This document shows positions 19,915 to 28,004 of a DNA stretch of 57,601 nt, piece by piece; positions within the stretch are counted from its first letter, which is position 1; every line of letters starts with the position of its first letter. Position numbers and translations under genes: made by a program. The stretch comes from an uncultured delta proteobacterium (GTDB lineage Bacteria > Myxococcota_A > Polyangia > Polyangiales > Polyangiaceae), in NCBI GenBank assembly GCA_903906315.1, contig CAIVJW010000308.1, positions 1 through 57,601 on the forward strand, in the 5' to 3' direction. Under the pieces are notes generated by a model, which had not been told where the DNA came from, ran no database searches, and saw only the letters and a program-made list of their open reading frames with translations.

Positions 19915-19949
19915 AGCGGGAGGCCCCCACGAGGGGCGCTCCCGCTTTT
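19915..19949 (+). terminator. Rho-independent terminator after hppA
   Basis: AGCGGGAG pairs with CTCCCGCT across a 16-nt loop and is followed by TTTTCGTTTC. It lies 40 bases after the hppA stop, and the T-run is on the plus strand only, so it ends hppA transcription. Confidence 0.75.
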
Positions 19950-19969
19950 CGTTTCGAAGGCCCGCGCGA

Positions 19970-20557
19970 CTACGGCCCGCCGTCGCTCCCGGCGTCGCCG
20001 GGGCCCGGTCCGACGAGGCACGCGAAGGGCTCGTCGTAGGCGCACGCATCCGCGCATGGCGGGCAGTAGCAGTCGGCGAGCTTCTCGTAGAGCTTCTTGC
20101 CCGCGAGCACCTCGGCCGAGTCGCCCGCGCGCGGCAGGAAGCACGCCCCGAAGCAGGCCGCGTCGCTCGCCTTGCAGTGGTCGAGGCAGGTCTTGGCCTC
20201 GAGGCAATGCGAGTCCGCCTGGCAGGCATCCGAGGCGCCCTCGCAGGCCTTGCCGGTCGTCTGCGTGGCGCCGACGCACGCGCCGCACGTCGCGTCCTTC
20301 GTGATGTGCAGCGACGCGATGCAGAAGCACGGCATGACCTGCTGCGGCCCCGTCACCACCGCCGCGTCCTCCTCCGCGTCGGCGGCGGCGTCGATGCTGG
20401 CGTGAGGTCGCGAGGCCGCCGCCGCGTGCTCGTCCGATCCGTCCGAGCAAGCGTGGGCGGCGAGCAAGAGGGTCGCCGTCGCCGTCAGCACCAGCATGGT
20501 TTGCGCGAGCTGCACGCAGGCGCGGGCGCTCACGACGAGCGTCGTCGATCGTTTCAT
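19970..20557 (-). CDS. Cys-rich lipoprotein of unknown function
   Basis: This is a 195-residue protein. The N-terminal signal has a hydrophobic run and a lipobox ending AAHAC, so Cys37 is the likely lipid anchor. An Ala/Asp-rich spacer is followed by a Cys-rich region (about 75-182) with over a dozen cysteines in pairs such as CFC, CGAC, CYCPPC. No CxxCH haem motif is present. Convergent with hppA and separated from it by the terminator. The family looks like one of the many Polyangia-specific surface lipoproteins; no function can be assigned. Confidence 0.8.
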   Translation of the reverse strand: MKRSTTLVVSARACVQLAQTMLVLTATATLLLAAHACSDGSDEHAAAASRPHASIDAAADAEEDAAVVTGPQQVMPCFCIASLHITKDATCGACVGATQTTGKACEGASDACQADSHCLEAKTCLDHCKASDAACFGACFLPRAGDSAEVLAGKKLYEKLADCYCPPCADACAYDEPFACLVGPGPGDAGSDGGP

Positions 20558-20697
20558 GAGACCCCTCCACGGATCGACGCGAGCGCCCGTCGTTGGGCGT
20601 GCGCCGTGGACGCGATCCTACCCGCGCGGGGCGAAGCTGGGGAGAGTGGGCAGGGGGAGCGCGGCGCGCGCCTCGGCCGGGCGCGCCGGTGCGCGAC

Positions 20698-21243
20698 TCA
20701 GGCGGGCAGCTTGGCCGACAGGAAGGACTGCAGCTTCACCAGGTTCTTCTCGTCGCGCGAGAAGGTGGGCGCGGCGTAGCTCGCGGACCAGCCGCCGAGC
20801 TCGCTCACGAACGCGCGCAGCACGGCGGCGTCGCCCACGATCTCGTCGACCGTGCGCCCGCGCGCCGCGCCCTTCTTCAACCCCACCACGTACTTCTCGA
20901 GGCGCGCGTAGTCCTTGCCGAGCAGGTCGGAGACGAGCTTCGCGTCGTTCGCGAGGTGCCCGATCGCCGGGTTGGCCTCGCGCAGGTGCGGCGCCTCGCC
21001 GAGCGCGATCGCGGCCGCGACCCGGAGCACGAAGGCGTCGTCGAGGTAGCCGAGGTCCTCGATCCCGTCGGGGATCAGGTCGAGCGACTTGAACAGGTAG
21101 TTCAGGCCGCCGGCGACGAGCCGCCGCACGCCGTCAGGCACGCCGCCGTCGACGAGGAGCGCGGAGAGATCCTGCGCGTCCGTGGCGAGCGTCTTGAGCC
21201 ACTCGGGGAACGTATCCAGGCAACGGTTATGGAGCTCGGTCAT
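20698..21243 (-). CDS. DUF1232 (YkvA-like) protein
   Basis: This 181-residue protein carries the DUF1232 signature near residues 47-73, with LNYLFKSLDLIPDG and then GYLDDAFVLRVA; LIPD and the DD pair are the conserved core. The segment is weakly hydrophobic, so peripheral or short membrane association is possible. Family function is unknown. The remaining C-terminal 90 residues are helical and charged. The ATG at 21243 is the start. The neighbouring pptT-like gene is divergent, with about 100 bp between them. Confidence 0.85.
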   Translation of the reverse strand: MTELHNRCLDTFPEWLKTLATDAQDLSALLVDGGVPDGVRRLVAGGLNYLFKSLDLIPDGIEDLGYLDDAFVLRVAAAIALGEAPHLREANPAIGHLANDAKLVSDLLGKDYARLEKYVVGLKKGAARGRTVDEIVGDAAVLRAFVSELGGWSASYAAPTFSRDEKNLVKLQSFLSAKLPA

Positions 21244-21344
21244 CGGGGATCCTCCAAGCGCGGACGCGGGGCCGCGAGCCTAGTCCACAACCGTCGGATC
21301 GCCAAGGCGGCGCGCGCCCGCGCGGCGATGCTAGCCTCCGCGCG

Positions 21345-22118
21345 GTGCCCGCCCCGCCGATCGCCCTGTCGCGTGACGAGGTCCACGTCCACTGCACCTG
21401 GCTCGACGGCCTCGACGATCCAGCGCTCCTCGCGTCCTACGCCGAGCTGATGACGCCCGAGGAACGGGCGCGCAACGCGCGCTACCTGTTCGAGCGCAGC
21501 CGCCGCGAGCACCTCGTCGGGCGCGCGCTCGTTCGGACCACGCTCTCGCGGTACGCGGACGTCGCGCCCGGGGCGTGGCGCTTTCGCGAGGGCGAGCGAG
21601 GTCGGCCGGAGATCGAGGGACCGGCGGGCGCGCCCCCGCTGCGGTTCAACCTGTCGCACACCACGGGCCTCGTCGCGGTCGCCGTCGCGATCGATCGCGA
21701 CGTCGGCGTCGACGTCGAGGACGCCGCGCGCCAGCGGACGACGGCCGAGATCGCCGACCGCTTCTTCTCGCCTCGCGAGGTCGCCGACCTGCGCGCGCTG
21801 CCCGCGGCCGATCAGCGGGACCGCTTCTTCACCTACTGGACGCTCAAGGAGGCCTACATCAAGGCCGTCGGCCTCGGCCTCGCCATCCCACTCGACCACT
21901 TCACGTTTCTCCTCGAGCCTCCCGGTCCCCTCGCGATCGCGTTCGCGCCCGAGCGCGACGACGACCCGTCCGCCTGGCAGTTCGAACGCTGGCGGCCCAG
22001 CGCGCGTCACCACCTCGCCATGGCGGTTCGGCGCGGCGCCGGCCCCGACCTGCGCGTCATCGTGCGCGACGTCGTCCCGTTCGCCGACGCGAGGGCGCGC
22101 TCCGGCTCGTCGGGCTAG
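21345..22118 (+). CDS. 4'-phosphopantetheinyl transferase (Sfp type)
   Basis: This is a 257-residue protein starting at GTG. Signature motifs are present in order: FNLSHTTG near 103, VGVDVED near 121 (Mg-binding acidic residues), and FTYWTLKEAYIKAVG near 163 (the WxxKEA motif). Sfp-type enzymes transfer phosphopantetheine from CoA to carrier proteins of secondary or lipid metabolism. The free acyl carrier protein at 24889-25149 is an obvious candidate substrate, although such enzymes are often promiscuous. The glyoxalase gene follows after nine bases, so the two may be co-transcribed. Confidence 0.93.
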   Translation: MPAPPIALSRDEVHVHCTWLDGLDDPALLASYAELMTPEERARNARYLFERSRREHLVGRALVRTTLSRYADVAPGAWRFREGERGRPEIEGPAGAPPLRFNLSHTTGLVAVAVAIDRDVGVDVEDAARQRTTAEIADRFFSPREVADLRALPAADQRDRFFTYWTLKEAYIKAVGLGLAIPLDHFTFLLEPPGPLAIAFAPERDDDPSAWQFERWRPSARHHLAMAVRRGAGPDLRVIVRDVVPFADARARSGSSG

Positions 22119-22127
22119 GAGAGAGGC

Positions 22128-22526
22128 ATGCGCCTTCTTCACACCATGCTCCGCGTGGGCGATCTCGATCGCTCCATCCGCTTCTATACCGAGGTGCTCG
22201 GGATGAGGCTCCTCTCGCGCAAGGACTACCCCGAGGGCAAGTTCACGCTCGCGTTCCTCGGCTACGGGGAAAACCCCGAGCACGCCGAGATCGAGCTCAC
22301 TTTCAACCACGGTGTCGAGAAGTACGAGCTCGGCACGGCGTTCGGTCACCTCGCGATCGGGGTCGAGGGCATCCACGAGGTGTGCGACCGCCTCCGCGCC
22401 GCGGGCGGCCGCCTCACGCGCGAGCCGGGGCCCATGAAGCACGGCAGCACCGTGATCGCGTTCGTGGTCGACCCCGACGGCTACGCGATCGAGCTCATCG
22501 AGACCTCCAGTCGATCGCGCGCCTGA
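22128..22526 (+). CDS. gloA: Lactoylglutathione lyase (glyoxalase I)
   Basis: This 132-residue protein has the vicinal-oxygen-chelate fold pattern. His5 in [11 protein letters not shown], the [15 protein letters not shown] helix, [18 protein letters not shown] and the final YAIELIE supply the expected His/Glu metal ligands. Glyoxalase I isomerises the methylglyoxal-glutathione hemithioacetal to S-lactoylglutathione in the cytoplasm. Length and motifs fit the short bacterial Ni-dependent class. An AGGAGAG precedes the ATG. Confidence 0.94.
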   Translation: MRLLHTMLRVGDLDRSIRFYTEVLGMRLLSRKDYPEGKFTLAFLGYGENPEHAEIELTFNHGVEKYELGTAFGHLAIGVEGIHEVCDRLRAAGGRLTREPGPMKHGSTVIAFVVDPDGYAIELIETSSRSRA

Positions 22527-22619
22527 CGCGCTCCCCCCGTCGGCTCACCGTCGCCGCCGGTCCCTGGCGGAGGTATGCGATCGCCGGGCGTCCGAGCATC
22601 CCGGGCGCGGGAGGTTGCC

Positions 22620-23891
22620 ATGGCGGAGGCCGATCGGACGAGGGTGGGCGCGGTCGATGGGGCGTGGCTCCGGATGGACTCCGAGCACAACCCGATGGTC
22701 ATCACGACGGTCCTCGTCCTCGACGGCGCCGTCCCCCACGCGCGCGTCGAGGCGCTCCTGCGCGAGCGGCTGCTCGTGCACCCCCGCTTTCGCCAGCGCG
22801 TCGCCTCGTCGGCCGTTCCCTTCGCGCCGTCGCACTGGGAGATCGATCCCTGCTTCGATCTCGCCACCCACCTTCACCACGTCGCCTTGCCCGCGCCCGC
22901 CGACGAGGCCGCGCTGCGGGATCTCGTGAGCGATCTGGCGAGCATGCCTCTCGATCGGGCGCGTCCGCTCTGGCAGATCCACCACGTCGAGGGCCTCGCC
23001 CAGGGATCGGTGCTGGTCGCGCGCATCCACCACGCCGTCGGCGACGGGGTCGCGCTCGTCGAGCTGCTGCTCACCCTCACCGACGAGGGCGCCTCGGGCG
23101 ACCCCGAGGTGGTCGGCGTCGTACCGCGCAGGGCGCGTGGGCCCTTCGACCTCGCGCGGCAGGTCGGGGCCCAGGCGATCGCGCTCGGGCGCATGCTGCT
23201 GCTGCCCGCGGACCCGCCGAGCGGCCTCAAGGGCACGCTCGGCGTGCGCAAGCGAGTGGCCTGGTCGCGCCCGGTCGACCTCGCCCGCCTCAAGGCCGCA
23301 GCCAGCGTGCGCTCGGCCAAGCTCAACGACGTCCTGATGGCCGCGGTCGCCGGCGCCTTGCGGAGCTACCTGGGCGCGCGCGGCACGCTGCCCGAGGCCA
23401 TGCGCGCGCTCGTCCCCGTGTACGTCCGTGGCCACGAGTCGACAGGCGATCTCGGCAACCACTTCGGCCTCGTCTTCGTCCCGCTGCCGATCGCCGAGAG
23501 CAGCGTCGAGGGCCGGGTCGTGGCGGCGAAGGCGGCGATGGACGACCTCAAGCGGTCCCCCGACGCGCTCGTCGCGCTCGGCGTGCTGGCCGCGATGGGC
23601 GTGGCGAGCGAGGAGATAGAGCGCATTGGGATCGACGTGTTCACCCGCAAGGCCTCGCTGCTCGTCACCAACGTGCCGGGCCCTTCGGGCGAGCTCCACC
23701 TCGCCGGGCGACGCCTCGCTGCGCTCCTCGTCTGGGCGCCTGTCTCGGGCGACGTCGGGTTCTGCGCGAGCCTGCTCAGCTACGCGGGGACGTTGCGGCT
23801 CGGCGTGTCGGCGGACGGCGGCCTCGTCCCCGACCCCGAGGCGGTCGTCGCGGCCTTCGAGGCCGAGGTCGACGAAATCTGCACGAGCTGA
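22620..23891 (+). CDS. WS/DGAT family wax ester synthase/diacylglycerol acyltransferase
   Basis: This 423-residue protein starts at the ATG at 22620, with GGGAGG upstream. The active-site motif HHAVGDG is at residues 137-143. Other family landmarks are PLWQIHHVEG before it, LNDVLMAAVAGALRSYLG, and TNVPGPSGELHLAGRRL (the PLW, ND and NVPGP motifs). The enzyme transfers acyl groups from acyl-CoA (or ACP) to alcohols or diacylglycerol, making storage wax esters or triglycerides at the membrane. It converges on the lipid operon at 24062-31181, which suggests but does not prove a shared lipid pathway. Confidence 0.93.
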   Translation: MAEADRTRVGAVDGAWLRMDSEHNPMVITTVLVLDGAVPHARVEALLRERLLVHPRFRQRVASSAVPFAPSHWEIDPCFDLATHLHHVALPAPADEAALRDLVSDLASMPLDRARPLWQIHHVEGLAQGSVLVARIHHAVGDGVALVELLLTLTDEGASGDPEVVGVVPRRARGPFDLARQVGAQAIALGRMLLLPADPPSGLKGTLGVRKRVAWSRPVDLARLKAAASVRSAKLNDVLMAAVAGALRSYLGARGTLPEAMRALVPVYVRGHESTGDLGNHFGLVFVPLPIAESSVEGRVVAAKAAMDDLKRSPDALVALGVLAAMGVASEEIERIGIDVFTRKASLLVTNVPGPSGELHLAGRRLAALLVWAPVSGDVGFCASLLSYAGTLRLGVSADGGLVPDPEAVVAAFEAEVDEICTS

Positions 23892-24061
23892 CGGGCGCGC
23901 GCCCGCGGCCTTGCACGCCGCGAACGAAGCCGGCTCCTCCTCTGCCGCCTCGGAGGTGGCGCTGACTGGAGGCCTCCTGCGCGCCGCGCAGGCGGATGGA
24001 ATGGCGACGCCCCGACTCCGGCCTGCGGAGCGGGGCGCGTCGTGCTGGGACGAAGGGTGGG

Positions 24062-24892
24062 CTACTCGGCCGCTTCTCGAGGCGGCCACACCAGGCCGAG
24101 CTCTTCGCGCTCCTCGTAGAGCCGCATCAGGTTATCGAAGAAGGTCGTGCCCTTGTCGCACGTGACGATCTGTCCACGCACGCCGTCCATGAGCCCGCTG
24201 CAGAGCGCGAGCGTCACCTCGGCGACCTCCTCGGGCTCGAGGAAGTGGGACTCCTTCGAAAGCCGCTGCGCGAAGCCGGAGAACTCGGCGCCGAACGTCG
24301 ACTTGAACGACTCCGTCCGCACGCTGCGCGACCGCACCATGTTGATGGCGATGTCCTCGTCGAAGAGCCGGTAGCTCAGGTACTTGCAGAGCGTCTCCAT
24401 CACGGACTTCGACGCCGCGACGAAGTCGTAGCCCACGGAGAACGCGGCCGGCCCTGTCGACGACTGACCGACCACGTACCGCGGGTAGCTCCCGAAGATG
24501 GTCTTCGCGCGCCGCGTGTACTCGACGAGCGGCCACGCGCTCGCCTCGAGGCTCTTGCGCAGCCCGCGCTGGTCGTAGCCGTCGAAGCTGTTGACCACCA
24601 GCGACATCGAGGCGTTCACGATGAGCGCCTCGATCCGGTCGTGCCGGGCGCGCATCCCCTCGAGGAGCGAGTCCGTGTCGTAGTCGCGCGAGACGTCCGC
24701 CTGCACGAAGTGAGGCTCCGGGGCGCCGAGCGCCCGAAAGCGCGCGGTGACCTCGTCCTCGTCGGCCGAGCCGAAGCGGTAGGTCAGCGTGCACTCGGCC
24801 CCGTGCTTCGCGAATGCGAGCGCGGTGGCGAGCCCGATCCCGGCGGTTCCGCCGGTCACGAGCACCGCCTTGCCCCGGTAGCTCTTGATCAT
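24062..24892 (-). CDS. Enoyl-reductase-like short-chain dehydrogenase (paralogue 1)
   Basis: This 276-residue SDR has the NAD(P) motif TGGTAGIG at 13-20. Tyr155 and Lys162 are spaced YX6K as in FabI/FabL enoyl-ACP reductases, not the classical YX3K; the motif is YDFVAASK. The NNAG position reads VNASM. It aligns without gaps to the SDR at 25201-26004 over the first 170 residues, with about 55 % identity by eye. Its ATG overlaps the stop of the acyl carrier protein gene by four bases. Likely role: reduction of an acyl-ACP intermediate. It is the last gene of the eight-gene operon. Confidence 0.88.
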   Translation of the reverse strand: MIKSYRGKAVLVTGGTAGIGLATALAFAKHGAECTLTYRFGSADEDEVTARFRALGAPEPHFVQADVSRDYDTDSLLEGMRARHDRIEALIVNASMSLVVNSFDGYDQRGLRKSLEASAWPLVEYTRRAKTIFGSYPRYVVGQSSTGPAAFSVGYDFVAASKSVMETLCKYLSYRLFDEDIAINMVRSRSVRTESFKSTFGAEFSGFAQRLSKESHFLEPEEVAEVTLALCSGLMDGVRGQIVTCDKGTTFFDNLMRLYEEREELGLVWPPREAAE

Positions 24893-25149
24893 GCCGACTT
24901 CCCGGCCGCGGTCGTGTGGAGGAGATCGACGAGCGCGTCGAGGTTCGTGAGCTTCGCGAGCTCCGATCGCGGGATCTTCACCTTGATCTCGCGCATCGAG
25001 CTCGAGACGATCTCGACGATGTCGAGGCTGTTGGCGCCGAGGTCCTTCATGGACTTCGCCGGGTCGATCGCCTCCGGCGTCAGGCCCTCGACGGCCTCGC
25101 AGAGGTGCTTCTTCACAACCACCATGATCTCGTCACGCGTCATCGTCAT
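24889..25149 (-). CDS. Free-standing acyl carrier protein
   Basis: This 86-residue carrier protein has the phosphopantetheine attachment serine at Ser41 in DLGANSLDIVEIV. GANSLD with Asn in place of the common Asp, and the following pattern SSSMREIKVKIP, recall donor ACPs that work with HMG-synthase-like enzymes in polyketide beta-branching. This is inference from memory of the families. Both flanking genes are YX6K SDRs; an HMG-CoA-synthase-family gene is two genes upstream. The Sfp-type transferase at 21345-22118 could activate it. A second ATG two codons in is also possible. Confidence 0.93.
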   Translation of the reverse strand: MTMTRDEIMVVVKKHLCEAVEGLTPEAIDPAKSMKDLGANSLDIVEIVSSSMREIKVKIPRSELAKLTNLDALVDLLHTTAAGKSA

Positions 25150-25200
25150 TCTCCGTGTTTCTCTGTCAGAGTCTCGCTGTCGGCTCGCCCGGGCGGCGGC

Positions 25201-26004
25201 CTAGATGTCGATCGAGTCCCGCTCCTCGTAAATCCGCATCAGCGTGTCGAAGAACGAGGTGCCGCGGTCCACCATCAGGACCTGACCGCTCACCCCGTCC
25301 ATCAGCCCGCTGCACAGCGCGAGGATGGCGTCCGCCACCTCCTCGCACGAGATGAACTGCCGCTTCATGTTGAACCGCTCGGCGAACTCCTCGAAGTCGC
25401 GGCCGAACGTCGCGCGGAGCGACTCGGTGCGCACGAGGCGCGACCGCACGACGTTGATGCGGATGTCCTCGTCGAAGAGGCGGTAGTTCATGTAGCGGCA
25501 CAGCGTCTCCATCACGGCCTTCGAGGCCGCGACGAAGTCGTAGTTCTTGTAGAAGGCATCCGGCCCGCCGCTCGAGAGCCCGATCACGTACCGCGGGTAC
25601 TTGCCGAAGACCTCTTTGGCCTTCTTCGTGTAGGCGACCATCGGCCACGTGCTGTAGTCGATGGATCGGAACAGCGACTTCTTGTCGTAGTCCTCGAGGC
25701 CCCGGGTGACGTGGGCGACCGAGACGTTCGAGATGAAGGCCTCGAGCCGCTCGTGCTTCTTCTTGATCTCGCCGAGGAGCGCGTCGGTGTCGTCGTCGTG
25801 GCCGACGTCGGCCTCGAGGATGTGCGGCTCCGAGCAGCCCGCCTCCTGAAACTTGGCGCGAACCTCGGACTCGTCGGCCGTGCCCCAGCGGTGGGTGAGG
25901 TACACGTCCGCCCCTTGTCGCCCGAAGGAGAGGCCGGTCGCGAGACCGATCCCCATCGTCCCGCCGGTGATGAGCACCGCCTTGCCGCGATAATCGTTCA
26001 GCAT
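25201..26004 (-). CDS. Enoyl-reductase-like short-chain dehydrogenase (paralogue 2)
   Basis: This is a 267-residue SDR with TGGTMGIG at 13-20 and the YX6K pair Tyr155/Lys162 in YDFVAASK, the arrangement of FabI/FabL enoyl-ACP reductases. Ser144/Ser145 lie in GLSSGG. It is a paralogue of the 24062-24892 gene, about 55 % identical over the first 170 residues by eye, with catalytic residues at identical positions. Keeping both copies around one ACP gene suggests two different substrates or a heteromeric enzyme. Strong start: ATG at 26004, 30 bases after the HMG-synthase-like gene. Confidence 0.88.
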   Translation of the reverse strand: MLNDYRGKAVLITGGTMGIGLATGLSFGRQGADVYLTHRWGTADESEVRAKFQEAGCSEPHILEADVGHDDDTDALLGEIKKKHERLEAFISNVSVAHVTRGLEDYDKKSLFRSIDYSTWPMVAYTKKAKEVFGKYPRYVIGLSSGGPDAFYKNYDFVAASKAVMETLCRYMNYRLFDEDIRINVVRSRLVRTESLRATFGRDFEEFAERFNMKRQFISCEEVADAILALCSGLMDGVSGQVLMVDRGTSFFDTLMRIYEERDSIDI

Positions 26005-26034
26005 GTCTTCTACAGTCCTCGTCGCGGAGCGGCG

Positions 26035-27267
26035 TCAGCTCCAGTCGTACTTCCGGTAGTGTTCGTCGATGCCGCGGAACACGAGCCTGCCCTTGCCGCG
26101 GTATTGCTTCTCGTAAAGGTCGCCGAAGCCGTCGGTGCTCGGGCGGAACTCGCCACAGTCGATGTAGGCAGTCCGCTCGCGCTCGGCGTCCTCGTACTCG
26201 CGGACGCTGCACACGTAGCGCTGGTCGAGCAGGTCTTGCAGGCCCGCCGCCTGCGCGACCGCCTTCGCGTCGCGCCCGACGAGGCCCGAGTACCACTCGG
26301 CGCACGACCCCGATCCGTAGGAGAACATCCCGATGCGGTCGCCCGGGGCGAGGTCGTCCGAGCGGTCGAGCAGCGTCGTGAGCTGGATGAACTGGCTCCC
26401 GGCGTAGGTGCCGCCCATCCGCCGCACGTAGGCGATCGAGGGCTTCGTCTTCTCGGCCCAGATGGCGTCCGCCTCCGACCTCTTGAAGCTGCCGAACTGC
26501 TTGAGCGCCATGCGCGTCGCGCGGAGCGTCATGCCGCCGAAGGGGGCATGGTAGATGTTCTTCTTGAAGTAGTCGTACGTGATGGGCTCGCCGAGGCGCT
26601 CGAGGTAGTTCTCGAGGGCGCAGTTGAGCCCGTCGATGTAGCTGACGAGGCTCACCTCGCTGTTGCCCGTCTCGACGCGCGACGTGGGCCGCGTGAGGTC
26701 ACTGACCTCGTTCGTGTGGACGCCGCTCTTGCCGAGCTCGAGCTCGAAGAGCTTCGGGTCGCTCGAGACGACGAACGCCGCGGCGCCGCAGCCCTTCACG
26801 TACTCCCAGGGCTTGTAGAGGTGCATCCGGCTCTGGTCGCTGCACACGACCAGGGCCTTGGCGCCCCGGCGCGTGACGCCCGAGGCGATCGATCCGGCGG
26901 CGAGCATCAGGCCCGCCGTGCCGCCGTAGCAGGCGTGCTTGATCTCGACGTTGCGGCACTTGGGCGTCAGTCCGAGGTAACGCTGGACCCAGGTGCTCAT
27001 CGGCTTCTCCTGGTCGACGCCGCTCTCGCTGGCGACGATCAGGAGCTCGATGCTCTCCTTGTCCTCCTCGGTGAGCATCGGGAGGGCCGCGTTCACCGCC
27101 AGGGTGATCGGGTCCTCCCACGGCGGGTTCACGCTCCGCTCGTCGATCATCATCACGTCGGCGATGTCCGACGGGTCGTGGCCCCGCGCCGCGCAGAGCG
27201 CCGGCATGGGCAGGGCCATGCTCGAGGGATAGACGCGGATCTTCTCGATGCCGACTCGCGTGCTCAT
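26035..27267 (-). CDS. HMG-CoA synthase family protein
   Basis: This 410-residue protein has the catalytic triad of HMG-CoA synthases in the right order: Glu81 in VASESGVD, Cys113 in KHACYGGTAGL and His240 in IYHAPFGGM. SYGSGSCAEWYSG near the C-terminus matches the family's GSG motif. These enzymes add an acetyl group to a beta-keto thioester by aldol chemistry, either in the mevalonate pathway or in beta-branching of polyketides. Its position between FabG- and ACP-type genes, without other mevalonate genes, favours the second kind of role. Its ATG overlaps the fabG-like stop (ATGA). Confidence 0.92.
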   Translation of the reverse strand: MSTRVGIEKIRVYPSSMALPMPALCAARGHDPSDIADVMMIDERSVNPPWEDPITLAVNAALPMLTEEDKESIELLIVASESGVDQEKPMSTWVQRYLGLTPKCRNVEIKHACYGGTAGLMLAAGSIASGVTRRGAKALVVCSDQSRMHLYKPWEYVKGCGAAAFVVSSDPKLFELELGKSGVHTNEVSDLTRPTSRVETGNSEVSLVSYIDGLNCALENYLERLGEPITYDYFKKNIYHAPFGGMTLRATRMALKQFGSFKRSEADAIWAEKTKPSIAYVRRMGGTYAGSQFIQLTTLLDRSDDLAPGDRIGMFSYGSGSCAEWYSGLVGRDAKAVAQAAGLQDLLDQRYVCSVREYEDAERERTAYIDCGEFRPSTDGFGDLYEKQYRGKGRLVFRGIDEHYRKYDWS

Positions 27268-28004
27268 GGCGCCCAGTCGAGGCCTCCCGTGACGTCGATG
27301 ACCGTGCCGTTCACGTAGCTCGCCCCCGCGGACGCGAGGAACAGGACGACGCTCGCGACCTCCTTCGGGTCGCCGATGCGCCCGACGGGGCAGTACTTGA
27401 GCCAGAAGTCCTTGTTCGACTCGCTCATGTCCGCCTTCGTCATGTCCGTCTCGAAGAAGCCCGGCGCCACGACGTTGCTCGTGATGCCGCGCCGCGCGTA
27501 CTCCTTCGAGAGAGTCGCCGACAGGCCGCAGAGCCCCGCCTTCGTCGCCGCGTAGTTGGCCTGGCCCGAGACGCCGTTGCGGCCGAGCGACGACATGAAG
27601 ATGAGCCGGCCGAACTTGTTGCGCACGAGCGTCGGCAGGAACTGACGGGCGACGTAGAAGCTGCCCGTCAGGTTCGTGTCGACGACGAACTTCCAGTCGT
27701 CGTCGCTCATGTTCGCGGCGAGCCCGTTCAGGTTCACGCCCGCGTTGCACACGACGGCGTGGACGGTGTCGAACTCGTCGAGGACCTCGTCGCCGACCCG
27801 CTCGACCGCCGCGGAGTCGCGGACGTCGAGCCCGTAGGCGAGGACCTTCGAGCTCGGCGAGATCTCCTTGGCCTTGGCGATCACGGCGTCGGCCGCGTCG
27901 CGGCGCGAGTTGTACGTGAAGGCCACGTCGTGGCCAGCGCGCGCCGCCTCGAGGACGACCGACTCGCCGAGGCCTCGGGAGCCGCCCGTGACGAAGAAGA
28001 TCAA
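27264..28004 (-). CDS. fabG: 3-oxoacyl-ACP reductase (FabG-like)
   Basis: With a TTG start at 28004 and GGGAGG five bases upstream, this is a 246-residue classical SDR beginning MIFFVTGGSRGLG. The catalytic set is Asn111, Ser138/139, Tyr151 and Lys155 in NYAATKAG, with CNAG near 86-89. FabG enzymes reduce 3-oxoacyl-ACP to 3-hydroxyacyl-ACP with NADPH. The start overlaps the FabF-like stop (TTGA), and the stop overlaps the next start, so translation is probably coupled. The open frame continues far upstream but there it only shadows the ketosynthase gene. Confidence 0.94.
   Translation of the reverse strand: MIFFVTGGSRGLGESVVLEAARAGHDVAFTYNSRRDAADAVIAKAKEISPSSKVLAYGLDVRDSAAVERVGDEVLDEFDTVHAVVCNAGVNLNGLAANMSDDDWKFVVDTNLTGSFYVARQFLPTLVRNKFGRLIFMSSLGRNGVSGQANYAATKAGLCGLSATLSKEYARRGITSNVVAPGFFETDMTKADMSESNKDFWLKYCPVGRIGDPKEVASVVLFLASAGASYVNGTVIDVTGGLDWAP

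Noticed and set aside
23892-24061. Terminator-like inverted sequences between the WS/DGAT gene and the lipid operon.
   Set aside because: CTCCG/CGGAG pairs near 24015 form only a short stem with an internal loop and no T-run; not better than chance at this GC content.
26035-27267. HMG-synthase-family gene as the mevalonate-pathway mvaS.
   Set aside because: No other mevalonate gene is in the window and all neighbours are fatty-acid/polyketide type; not excluded absolutely.
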